Below are positions 7,760 through 14,519 of a DNA stretch of 28,876 bases, piece after piece; within the stretch, counting starts at the first letter, position 1, and every line of letters starts with the position of its first letter. The notes under the pieces were generated by a model. It searched no databases, was not told where the DNA came from, and worked only from the letters and a program-made list of their open reading frames with translations. The position numbers and the translations under genes were made by a program. This DNA comes from a virus, in the IMG/VR virus record IMGVR_UViG_3300036715_002909, positions 1 to 28,876 of that record. One strand, 5' to 3'.

Positions 7760-8577
7760 TGACACTTCCGATCATTACCGCTGACCAGCGCCTGCGCGAG
7801 AAGAAGGGCGTGAAGCTGGTGCTGCTCGGCAAGAGCGGCATCGGCAAGACCACGCAACTCAAGACGCTGCCGGAGGCATCGACGCTGTTCGTGGATCTCG
7901 AAGCCGGCGACCTCGCGGTCAGGGACTGGCGTGGCGACTGTGTGCGCCCGAGCACCTGGCCTGAGTTCCGTGACCTCGTGGTCTTTCTGGCTGGCCCCAA
8001 TCCAGCGCTGCCGCCGGAAGCGCCGTATTCCGAAGCGCACTACCAGCACGTCTGCGAGCGCTACGGAGATCCGGCGCAGCTGGCCAAGTACGACTGCTAT
8101 TTCGTCGACAGCATCACCGTGCTGGCGCGCCTGGCGCTGATCTGGTCCAAGGCCCAGCCGCAGGCCATGTCCGAGCGCACCGGCAAGCCTGACACCCGCG
8201 GCTCCTACGGCCTGCTTGGCACCGAGATGCTGGGCTCCCTGATGCATTTGCAGCACGCCCGGGGCAAGCACGTCGTGTTCGTCTCGATCCTCGACGAGCG
8301 CATGGACGACTTCAACAGGAAGGTGTTCGTGCCGCAGATCGAAGGCGCCAAGACCTCGGCCGAGCTGCCCGGCATCGTCGACGAGGTCGTGACGCTCGCT
8401 GAGATCAAGGCCGAGGACGGCTCGTCGTACCGCGCTTTCATCACCCAGACCATGAATCCCTATGGCTACCCGGCCAAGGACCGCTCCGGCCAGCTCGACC
8501 TGCTGGAGCCCCCCAATCTGCGCGCACTCATCGAGAAGTGCGCTGCCGCCACCCAACCCAAAAACAGCAAGGAGTAA
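7759..8577 (+). CDS. Sak4-like AAA-family ATPase (phage recombination)
   Basis: A 272-residue P-loop protein with Walker A GKSGIGKT at residues 24-31 and a Walker B-like strand ending in Asp117 (YDCYFVDS). It resembles the AAA_24/Sak4 group, RecA-like single-domain ATPases that phages pair with a single-strand-binding protein for strand annealing or exchange. The next gene looks like that partner, and a Cas4-like nuclease follows two genes on. ATG at 7759 lies eight bases after AAGGAGG and is preferred over GTG at 7756; both overlap the preceding stop. The P-loop is certain, and the Sak4 assignment depends on neighbours and overall shape. Confidence 0.82.
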   Translation: MTLPIITADQRLREKKGVKLVLLGKSGIGKTTQLKTLPEASTLFVDLEAGDLAVRDWRGDCVRPSTWPEFRDLVVFLAGPNPALPPEAPYSEAHYQHVCERYGDPAQLAKYDCYFVDSITVLARLALIWSKAQPQAMSERTGKPDTRGSYGLLGTEMLGSLMHLQHARGKHVVFVSILDERMDDFNRKVFVPQIEGAKTSAELPGIVDEVVTLAEIKAEDGSSYRAFITQTMNPYGYPAKDRSGQLDLLEPPNLRALIEKCAAATQPKNSKE

Positions 8578-8580
8578 CCC

Positions 8581-9210
8581 ATGTCCGCCTGGAATGATTT
8601 CAACGACGCCGAACAGCAACAGACCTTCGACCTGATCCCCAAGGGGACGGTGGCCAAGGTGCGCATGACCATCAAGCCCGGTGGCTATGACGACCCCAAT
8701 CAGGGCTGGGGCGGTGGCTATGCCACGCAGAGCTTCGACACCGGATCGATCTACCTGTCGTGCGAGTTCGTGATCCTGGAAGGCGAGTTCGCCCGTCGCA
8801 AGATGTGGAGCAACGTCGGTCTGCACAGCGCGAAGGGCCCGGCCTGGGGGAACATGGGCCGCACCTTCGTGCGCGCCGCCCTCAACAGCGCCCGGAACAT
8901 CCGTCCGCAGGACAACTCGCCGCAGGCGACCGCCGCACGGCGCATCTCCGGCTTCCACGAACTGGACGGGCTGGAGTTCGTCGCCCGCATCGACGTCGAG
9001 AAGGACGGTCGCGGCGATCTGCGCAACGTGGTGAAGATCGCCGTCGAGCCGGACCACCCGGACTACGCCCGCGCTACTGGCACTGCCGCGCGTCAGGCAC
9101 AGGCCGCGTACACGCCAGCGTCCCCTGTGGCATCCCCGGCTACGGCACCGACTGCTGCGCCGCAGGCCCAGCGTCCCGCCGTACCGGGCAAACCGGCCTG
9201 GGCGCAGTAA
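8581..9210 (+). CDS. Putative single-strand DNA-binding protein (DUF669-like)
   Basis: A 209-residue protein placed directly after the Sak4-like ATPase, with AAGGAG before the ATG. Its first 160 residues look beta-rich, with strands such as GTVAKVRMTIKPGG, IYLSCEFVILEG and GLEFVARIDVEKD. This resembles the OB-like phage proteins that accompany Sak4 or UvsX-type recombinases. The last 45 residues are a low-complexity Ala/Pro/Thr/Gln tail ending in PGKPAWAQ. Bacterial SSBs also have a disordered tail, but the acidic tip is absent here. Single-strand binding is inferred from context and overall layout, not from a diagnostic motif. Confidence 0.65.
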   Translation: MSAWNDFNDAEQQQTFDLIPKGTVAKVRMTIKPGGYDDPNQGWGGGYATQSFDTGSIYLSCEFVILEGEFARRKMWSNVGLHSAKGPAWGNMGRTFVRAALNSARNIRPQDNSPQATAARRISGFHELDGLEFVARIDVEKDGRGDLRNVVKIAVEPDHPDYARATGTAARQAQAAYTPASPVASPATAPTAAPQAQRPAVPGKPAWAQ

Positions 9211-9219
9211 GGGGGATGC

Positions 9220-9708
9220 GTGAAATGTTGGGTCTGCAAACGACAGGCTCGGGGCTACGGCCACACGGACAACCGTCGTGGCATCGGCAGCCCCGAGCGT
9301 TACCCGATCGACTGGGTCTTCTGTTCGCGCCGGTGTCAGGACGCGTTCCACGCGCTGTACGGCAACTGGGTGCGCGTGACGGACGGCAGCAAGGACATCA
9401 GGGAGGTCAAAGTGATCGATCCCTCTGATGTCGAACGCGCAGCGATGCGCAAGTGCCTCAAGTCCTTCGGTGAGGCGGCGGGTGAGATCGGCTTCGACAA
9501 GCCTCTGGGCAGCTACTCCGAAGCGGAGGCGCTCCTGGTCATCGACGCAATCGTCACCTGCTACACCGACGCGATGGTCGAGCACCACGAGGAGACCAAG
9601 TTCCCGCCCGTGCGGGGCTTGGCTCCCACGCCCGATCCCATGGCCAACCCGTTTGCCGATCTGGAGGACGACTTGCCCTGGGAAGAGCCGAAGGGGGCGA
9701 AGCCATGA
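9220..9708 (+). CDS. Zinc-motif protein, DUF6511-like
   Basis: A 162-residue protein starting with GTG after AAGGGGG. The N-terminus has Cys3-x2-Cys6 and Cys35-x3-Cys39 with a His15 between, in the pattern CWVCKRQARGYGH followed by YPIDWVFCSRRCQDAFH. This should bind one zinc ion. The remainder is helical (MRKCLKSFGEAAGEIGFDKP, then a SEAEALLVIDAIVTCYTDAM helix), with an acidic, Pro-rich end. It resembles the family listed as DUF6511, whose function is unknown. It lies between the SSB-like protein and the Cas4-like nuclease, with an ATGA overlap to the nuclease, which places it in the recombination module. Confidence 0.75.
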   Translation: MKCWVCKRQARGYGHTDNRRGIGSPERYPIDWVFCSRRCQDAFHALYGNWVRVTDGSKDIREVKVIDPSDVERAAMRKCLKSFGEAAGEIGFDKPLGSYSEAEALLVIDAIVTCYTDAMVEHHEETKFPPVRGLAPTPDPMANPFADLEDDLPWEEPKGAKP

Positions 9709-10442
9709 TCGACTTCAACTCCACTTCGAGTATCTCCGGCCAGATCACCGCGCTGGTAGACGCGGGCCTGCAGCAGACGCGTTCGGCGCAGTCGCCGCGT
9801 CAGTACCTCGGCGCATCGCGTCTGGGTGCGGCCTGCGAGCGCGCGCTGCAGTACGAGTTCGCCCAAGCGCCGGTCGATCCCGGCCGTGAAACCGAAGGTC
9901 GCATCTTGCGCATCTTCGAGCGTGGCCACGTGATGGAGGACTGCATGGTCACGTGGCTGCGGGCCGCCGGTTTCGACCTGCGCACCCGCAAGGCCAACGG
10001 CGATCAGTTTGGATTCGCCGCTGTCGATGGTCGGCTGCAGGGTCACATCGACGGCGTGATCGTCGGCGGCCCCGAGGGCTTCGCGTATCCGGCACTCTGG
10101 GAGAACAAGTGCCTGGGGTCGAAGTCCTGGCGCGAGTTGGAGAAGAACCGACTCGCAGCGGCCAAGCCGATCTACCACGCGCAGGTCGTGCTCTATCAGG
10201 CCTACCTGCAGTTGCATGAGCACCCGGCGATCTTCACGGCGATCAACGCCGACAGCATGGAGATCTACACCGAGCTGGTGCCATTTGATGCGGTCCTGGC
10301 GCAGCGCATGTCCGATCGCGGCTCGCTGGTGATCTCAGCGACCGAGGCCGGCGAACTGCTGGCGCGCGGCTTCCACGATCCCACGCATTTCGAGTGCCGC
10401 ATGTGCGCGTGGCAGGACCGGTGCTGGAGGGCCGCAGCATGA
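9705..10442 (+). CDS. Cas4-like PD-(D/E)XK exonuclease with four cysteines
   Basis: A 245-residue protein with the nuclease pattern GHIDGVI followed by Glu-x-Lys in LWENKCLG, and a later Gln/Tyr helix (HAQVVLYQAYLQ). One cysteine lies near the N-terminus (Cys44 in LGAACERAL) and three near the C-terminus (Cys231, Cys234, Cys240 in ECRMCAWQDRC). Cas4 and AddB use this spacing to hold an iron-sulfur cluster. The likely role is a 5'-3' exonuclease that makes single-stranded tails for the Sak4-like recombinase. It starts by an ATGA overlap with the preceding gene and overlaps the next gene the same way. Nuclease class: high confidence. Cluster: inferred. Confidence 0.85.
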   Translation: MIDFNSTSSISGQITALVDAGLQQTRSAQSPRQYLGASRLGAACERALQYEFAQAPVDPGRETEGRILRIFERGHVMEDCMVTWLRAAGFDLRTRKANGDQFGFAAVDGRLQGHIDGVIVGGPEGFAYPALWENKCLGSKSWRELEKNRLAAAKPIYHAQVVLYQAYLQLHEHPAIFTAINADSMEIYTELVPFDAVLAQRMSDRGSLVISATEAGELLARGFHDPTHFECRMCAWQDRCWRAAA

Positions 10443-10678
10443 CGAACCCTACTGTGAACGACGTTCTGCGCGAACGTCTGGTCGATGCGCGTGAGGCGGC
10501 GCACTGCCTGAACCTGCAGATGTACCTGCTCACCCATCCCAAGGAGCGCATCCGTCTTCAGGTCCCGCACTACCGGGTGGGCAAGCTGGTGCGCTTCAAG
10601 CTGGGCGAGCTGCTGGTGTGGATGGAGTCCCTGCAGTCCTCAGCCGAGACGGGCAGCCAGGAGGTCGTCGATGCTTGA
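10439..10678 (+). CDS. Small HTH-like protein upstream of the primase
   Basis: A 79-residue protein beginning with ATG within the nuclease stop (10439-10442). LVDAREAAHCLNLQMYLLT and HYRVGKLVRFKLGELLVWMES match the small winged HTH type used by excisionase and AlpA-like proteins, in which a short helix pair is followed by a basic wing and an LxxW helix. Its last eight bases overlap the primase start. It may bind DNA near the replication genes. The call is by pattern and the role unknown. Confidence 0.7.
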   Translation: MTNPTVNDVLRERLVDAREAAHCLNLQMYLLTHPKERIRLQVPHYRVGKLVRFKLGELLVWMESLQSSAETGSQEVVDA

Positions 10679-12938
10679 TTTCAACGACGACGTTGCCGAC
10701 GCATCCATCGATCCCAGCGCACAGCGCGATGCCGTGCGCGGCGATCTGCTGGCGCGCCTGGAGTCGGTGCTCTTTACGCTGTTCCCGGCCGGCAAGAAAC
10801 GCCGGGGCAAGTTCCTGATCGGCGACGTGCTGGGCAGCCCTGGCGACAGCCTCGAGGTCGTACTCGATGGCGAGAAGGCGGGGCTATGGACCGATCGTGC
10901 GACGGGCGATGGTGGGGACATCTTCGACCTGCTGGCAGCCTACCTCGGCGTGAACGTGACGCAGGATTTCCCGAGAGTCCTGCAGTACGCCGGTGACCTG
11001 GTCGGCCGCGCCCCGGCTACGCCGACCCGCAAGGTCAAGAAGGAGGCTCCGGTCGATGACCTCGGTCCGGCCACTGCCAAGTGGGACTACCTCGATGCCG
11101 CCGGACAGTTGATCGCGGTCGTCTATCGCTACGACCCGCCTGGACGGAAGAAGGAGTTCCGCCCTTGGGATGCCAAGCGCCGCAAGATGGCGCCGCCCGA
11201 ACCCCGGCCCCTGTTCAATCAGCCCGGACTGGTGGCGGCCGAGACGGTGGTCCTGACCGAAGGTGAGAAGTGCGCGCAGGCCTTGATCGGTGCGGGCGTC
11301 GTGGCGACCACGGCCATGCACGGCGCCAACGCGCCAGTGGACAAGACCGACTGGACCCCGCTGCAGGGCAAGGCCGTCCTTGTCTGGCCCGACCGCGACA
11401 AGCCGGGCTGGGAGTACGCCATGTCGGCTGCGCAGGCGCTCCTGACGGTGGGCGCCGCGTCCTGTGACGTGTTGCTCCCACCCGACGACAAGCCGGACGG
11501 CTGGGACGCGGCGGATGCCATCAACGAAGGGTTCGACATCCAGGGGTTCATCGCCTGCGGCCCACGCATGTGCATCAAGCCGTTGAACACCGCGCGCTCG
11601 CAGGAAGCCACGGTCTGGGCGACGGACGATGCCTTGGCGCTGGCCTTCACCTCGCGCTATGCCGACGACTGGCGGTACTGCGCGGCGTGGGGCAAGTGGC
11701 TGGTGTGGACAGGCAGCCGCTGGCAGCCCGACGAGACCCTGCTGTCGCACCACCTGTTCCGCTCCATCTGCCGGGAGGCGGCGCTCAAGGTCGACTCGCA
11801 CCGACTGGCGGCGAAGCTGCTGGCCAGCGGCACCGTGGGCGGCGTGGATCGGCTGGCGCGCTCCGACCGTCGTCACTCGTCAACGTCCGAGGAGTGGGAC
11901 GCGGATCTCTTTGCGTTGAACACGCCGGGCGGGGTGGTCGATCTGCGCACCGGTCGGCTGCGTCTGCACGACCGCGCCGATCGGATGACGAAGTTGGCGA
12001 CGGCCACACCGCGAGGGGACTGCCCGCGCTGGCGCTCGTTCCTCGACGACGTGACCGGGGGCGACCAGGACTTGCAGGCCTACCTGCAGCGCATGGTCGG
12101 CTACTGCCTGACCGGCGCCACCAGCGCGCACGCGCTGTTCTTCCTCTACGGCACGGGCGCCAACGGCAAGTCGGTGTTCGTGAACACGCTGGCCACGATC
12201 CTGGGGGACTACGCCACCAGCGCGCCGATGGACACGTTCATGGAGGCACGCGGCGATCGGCACCCGACCGACCTCGCCGGACTGCGCGGCGCGCGCTTCG
12301 TGGCATCGATCGAAACCGAACAGGGGCGGCGCTGGAACGAGTCCAAGGTCAAGGCCATCACCGGCGGCGACAAGGTGTCGGCGCGCTTCATGCGGCAGGA
12401 CTTCTTCGAGTACTTCCCGCAGTTCAAGTTGGTGATCGCTGGCAACCACAAGCCATCGATCCGCAACGTGGACGAAGCCATGAAGCGCCGCCTCCACCTG
12501 ATCCCGTTCACGGTGACGGTGCCGCCCGAGAAGCGCGACGGCCAACTCACGGAGCGCCTGCTGGCCGAACGGGACGGGATCCTGGCCTGGGCGATCGACG
12601 GCTGCCTCGCGTGGCAGCGCGACGGGCTGCAGCCGCCGCCGTGCGTGGTGTCTGCCACCGAGGAGTACTTCGAGGCCGAGGACGCACTGGGTCAGTGGAT
12701 CGAGGAGCGTTGCCTGCTCTCCAAGAGCCACCGCGAGGGCGTGTCGGAGTTGTTCACCGACTGGCGTGAATGGGCAGAGCGGGCCGGCGAGTACGTCGGC
12801 TCTGTCAAGCGCTTCGCTGAACTCATGGCCACACGCAAGTTCGAGAAGTGCCGCTTGACCGGGGGTGCGCGGGCGCTGGCTGGCATCAGCCTGCGTCCGA
12901 AGCCTTACGGGGGCGGCTATCCCTATCGAGACGACTGA
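10671..12938 (+). CDS. D5/P4-family primase-helicase
   Basis: A 755-residue replication protein. After an N-terminal segment (about 20-95), a TOPRIM-like primase region carries Glu197 in LTEGEKCAQAL and an Asp-x-Asp in VWPDRDKPG. The central part resembles the D5 N-terminal domain (about 325-440). The C-terminal part is a superfamily 3 helicase with Walker A GTGANGKS at residues 494-501, a downstream IETEQGRRWNESKVKAITGG region and a KLVIAGNHKP sensor segment. Phage and plasmid proteins of this class unwind the origin and lay primers. The symmetric repeat array directly after the gene is a plausible site of action. ATG at 10671 overlaps the upstream gene by eight bases. Confidence 0.92.
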   Translation: MLDFNDDVADASIDPSAQRDAVRGDLLARLESVLFTLFPAGKKRRGKFLIGDVLGSPGDSLEVVLDGEKAGLWTDRATGDGGDIFDLLAAYLGVNVTQDFPRVLQYAGDLVGRAPATPTRKVKKEAPVDDLGPATAKWDYLDAAGQLIAVVYRYDPPGRKKEFRPWDAKRRKMAPPEPRPLFNQPGLVAAETVVLTEGEKCAQALIGAGVVATTAMHGANAPVDKTDWTPLQGKAVLVWPDRDKPGWEYAMSAAQALLTVGAASCDVLLPPDDKPDGWDAADAINEGFDIQGFIACGPRMCIKPLNTARSQEATVWATDDALALAFTSRYADDWRYCAAWGKWLVWTGSRWQPDETLLSHHLFRSICREAALKVDSHRLAAKLLASGTVGGVDRLARSDRRHSSTSEEWDADLFALNTPGGVVDLRTGRLRLHDRADRMTKLATATPRGDCPRWRSFLDDVTGGDQDLQAYLQRMVGYCLTGATSAHALFFLYGTGANGKSVFVNTLATILGDYATSAPMDTFMEARGDRHPTDLAGLRGARFVASIETEQGRRWNESKVKAITGGDKVSARFMRQDFFEYFPQFKLVIAGNHKPSIRNVDEAMKRRLHLIPFTVTVPPEKRDGQLTERLLAERDGILAWAIDGCLAWQRDGLQPPPCVVSATEEYFEAEDALGQWIEERCLLSKSHREGVSELFTDWREWAERAGEYVGSVKRFAELMATRKFEKCRLTGGARALAGISLRPKPYGGGYPYRDD

Positions 12939-12942
12939 TACG

Positions 12943-13049
12943 GGGTCGAGTGACGGATTTGACAGGTCTACTGATTAACCCCTTACGCGTGCGCGCACGC
13001 ACACGATAGAGAGGTAACCGGCAAACCCGTCACATCCGTCACTCGCCCC
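12943..13049. repeat. Symmetric TGACRGRT repeat array, candidate origin or operator
   Basis: Two direct copies of TGACRGRT, nine bases apart (12951-12958 and 12960-12967), face two copies on the other strand (complements at 13025-13032 and 13034-13041). The flanks extend this to an inverted repeat with 21-base arms at 12943-12963 and 13029-13049 that match at 19 positions. A perfect 14-base palindrome, GCGTGCGCGCACGC, lies at 12987-13000 between them. Iteron pairs next to a primase-helicase gene suggest a replication origin. An operator for the following genes is the alternative. The repeats are directly visible; function is inferred. Confidence 0.6.
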
Positions 13050-13065
13050 AGAAATGGAGCAAGAG

Positions 13066-13530
13066 ATGAATACGACGATCCTGGCCCTCGATCTGGGCAC
13101 CCGCACCGGTTGGGCACTGCTGCACCTGGACGGAACGATCACGAGTGGCACCGAGCAGTTCAAGCCGCAGCGGTTCGAGGGCGGGGGCATGCGCTTCCTG
13201 CGCTTCAAGCGTTGGCTGGCCGAACTGCTCACGGCTTGCGACCACATCAACGCGGTGTACTTCGAGGAAGTCCGTCGGCACGCGGGCGTGGATGCTGCCC
13301 ATGCCTACGGTGGCTTCCTGGGGCACCTCACGGCCTGGTGCGAGAACCACTGCATCCCGTACCAGGGGGTGCCCGTGGGGACGATCAAGAAGCACGCAAC
13401 CGGCAAAGGCAACGCCGGCAAGGACGAGATGATCGCGTCGGTCACCCAACGTGGCCACCGTCCCGGTGACGACAACGAAGCCGATGCGCTCGCCATCCTG
13501 CATTGGGCGATCGAGACGCAGGAGGTGTGA
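13066..13530 (+). CDS. RuvC-like Holliday-junction resolvase
   Basis: A 154-residue protein with an RNase H-like fold. It has Asp9 in ILALDLGTRTGW, Glu67/Glu68 in YFEEVRRHAG, and the acidic cluster Asp135-Asp136 and Asp140 in GDDNEADALAIL. These match the metal-binding residues of RuvC-type resolvases. It would cut four-way junctions left by phage recombination or trim branched DNA before packaging. ATG at 13066 follows GGAGCAAGAG and is preferred over an in-frame ATG at 13054 with no ribosome site. Phage RuvC-like proteins of this length are common. Confidence 0.85.
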   Translation: MNTTILALDLGTRTGWALLHLDGTITSGTEQFKPQRFEGGGMRFLRFKRWLAELLTACDHINAVYFEEVRRHAGVDAAHAYGGFLGHLTAWCENHCIPYQGVPVGTIKKHATGKGNAGKDEMIASVTQRGHRPGDDNEADALAILHWAIETQEV

Positions 13531-13531
13531 G

Positions 13532-13741
13532 ATGAAGATGCACACCCCCTCCTACCGTTGCCCCCTCGGACGCCTGCAGCCCGAGACCACCGACGTAGAG
13601 GCCGTCAAGCAGCAGGGCTGGCGCGAGCAGCACATCCTGGTGGTCAAGGAGTCCGACGACCGTCTGGACTTCGTCGAGCGCGAGTTCGTTCGCCGCATCG
13701 GCGAGCGCTTGTACGGAGTGGGAGGACGCCGCCGTGACTAG
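13532..13741 (+). CDS. Small protein of unknown function
   Basis: A 69-residue protein whose ATG at 13532 follows GGAGGTGTGAG, one base after the resolvase stop. Longer upstream extensions lack a ribosome site. The sequence is basic at the end and has a helix (DFVEREFVRRIGERLYG); no family is recognised. It overlaps the next gene by eight bases. Position between the resolvase and a late-regulator-like gene says only that it belongs to the same operon. Confidence 0.65.
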   Translation: MKMHTPSYRCPLGRLQPETTDVEAVKQQGWREQHILVVKESDDRLDFVEREFVRRIGERLYGVGGRRRD

Positions 13742-14135
13742 GACCGCCACCCTGTGGACCATCGAGGACGTCGCAGCACGCTTCGAGGATGCCGCGACCA
13801 CCGGACGACGTCTGCCGCCCGTGCGCGTGCAAGGCTACTTCAACACCTGGCCACAGATTGTTCGCCAGCAGTGGGAACTCTTCTCGGCCGACGAGCCGGT
13901 CTACCGACCCTTCCCTCCAAGCCCCGAAGCGGTGGAGCAGATGCTGGAGACGATGCGCTGGGTGCTCTGGCTCGAGGTCGAGGAGCGGCACCTGATCTGG
14001 ATGCGTGCCAAGCGATACGGCTGGCGCGACATCTCGACGCGGTTTGCCTGCGATCGAACGACGGCATGGCGGCGGTGGCAGCGCGCACTGCAGCTCGTGG
14101 CCGACAGGCTCAATGGGGTTGCTCGTTCGTCGTGA
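13734..14135 (+). CDS. DUF6362-like HTH protein, possible late-gene regulator
   Basis: A 133-residue protein starting with GTG at 13734, inside the preceding gene. It has the block RRLPPVRVQGYFNTWPQIV near the N-terminus and a C-terminal helix-turn-helix (RYGWRDISTRFACDRTTAWRRW) like that of sigma-region-4 or ArpU/RinA-type phage regulators. It resembles DUF6362, a family of phage proteins at the end of early operons. The position just before the long non-coding region and the late genes suits a late activator or antitermination-type function. That role is inference. Confidence 0.75.
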   Translation: MTRTATLWTIEDVAARFEDAATTGRRLPPVRVQGYFNTWPQIVRQQWELFSADEPVYRPFPPSPEAVEQMLETMRWVLWLEVEERHLIWMRAKRYGWRDISTRFACDRTTAWRRWQRALQLVADRLNGVARSS

Positions 14136-14280
14136 ATTAGCGTGTTTTGGCGCGAGCAGTCGCGAGCCAGATGGTGTGCGATGGCATGAGCGACTTTTCC
14201 TCGTGCAACAAATCACCCCGGTTGCCCGTAGTATTCGAGCTATCTTCTGGACAGAGTTGACTTCGGGCAGGCCGACGCGA

Positions 14281-14340
14281 TCGCGACGGGTCCTTCCTCC
14301 CGAAAGTGCAATGCGGGGGGCGCGAGCGCGGCATTCGCCT
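14281..14340. other. Possible cos (packaging) segment
   Basis: The segment contains ACGGGTCCTTCC followed about 20 bases later by a G-run and GCGCGAGCGC, flanked by AATGC and GCATT. Similar GGGTCCTTCC plus G-run/GCGC blocks occur, to my recollection, near cohesive-end sites upstream of GpA-type terminase genes. In this genome the terminase genes are 4.6 kb downstream, with methyltransferases and a minus-strand island between. The call rests on resemblance and position and could be wrong. Confidence 0.25.
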
Positions 14341-14350
14341 AGCGTCTGAC

Positions 14351-14385
14351 TGCAAACCCAGGTTTGCACCGGTTTGCAGTTTGCA
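14351..14385. promoter_or_regulatory. GTTTGCA repeat cluster (operator-like)
   Basis: TGCAAACC (14351-14358) is the complement of GGTTTGCA, which appears at 14361-14368 and 14371-14378, with a fourth GTTTGCA at 14379-14385. The first two form an inverted pair and the later ones are direct repeats about 8 to 10 bases apart. This suits cooperative binding by a regulator of the downstream genes. Which protein binds is unknown. Confidence 0.45.
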
Positions 14386-14401
14386 CCCCGATCCGATCAC
14401 C

Positions 14402-14442
14402 GAGCCCGCCCACGGCAAACCCGTCGGCGGGCTCTTTCATTT
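14402..14442 (+). terminator. Intrinsic terminator-like hairpin
   Basis: GAGCCCGCC (14402-14410) pairs with GGCGGGCTC (14426-14434). Beyond a C-C mismatch, ACGG pairs with CCGT inside. The stem is followed by TTTCATTT. This probably ends the early transcript arriving from the DUF6362-like gene. Confidence 0.6.
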
Positions 14443-14460
14443 CACGCTGCAGTGCCCCTG

Positions 14461-14506
14461 GCGGCCCGGGTGGGTTCACTCCTTTCCCGCTCGGGCCGCA
14501 TTTTTT
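14461..14506 (+). terminator. Intrinsic terminator-like hairpin with T6 tail
   Basis: GCGGCCCG (14461-14468) pairs with CGGGCCGC (14492-14499) across a 23-base loop, followed by A and six T residues. It ends only about 14 bases before the likely methyltransferase start. Transcripts of that gene must therefore either start between the two or read through. This suggests antitermination or attenuation. Confidence 0.6.
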
Positions 14507-14519
14507 CGAGGACCACATC

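Larger units (their letters stand above)
14136..14519. other. Long non-coding region before the methyltransferases and late genes
   Basis: This 384-base stretch holds no supported gene. Its first 145 bases show nothing I can assign. Beyond that it contains a cos-like G-rich segment (14281-14340), a cluster of GTTTGCA repeats (14351-14385), and two stable hairpins with T-rich tails (14402-14442 and 14461-14506) just before the first methyltransferase. It looks like a control and possibly packaging region at the switch from early to late genes. No canonical sigma-70 promoter could be identified by eye. Confidence 0.6.

Noticed and set aside
7705-9588. Long minus-strand open frame of 627 codons opposite the ATPase, SSB-like and zinc-motif genes
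   Set aside because: It is a shadow of G+C-rich codons on the plus strand. The plus-strand proteins have clear motifs and ribosome sites, while the minus-strand product has no domain and crosses three genes.
11570-12769. Plus-strand open frame of 399 codons in another frame within the primase-helicase
   Set aside because: Arg/Ala/Gly-rich product with no motif, lying inside a gene with clear helicase motifs.
14222-14285. Promoter-like TTGCCC/TATCTT and TTGACT sequences in the long non-coding region
   Set aside because: The spacing is wrong for the first (13 bases) and no acceptable -10 box follows the second.
14364-14519. TTG start extending the first methyltransferase by 52 residues
   Set aside because: The extension is Pro/Ser/Gly-rich, crosses both terminator-like hairpins and precedes the point where related proteins begin. 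A start near 14520 is preferred.
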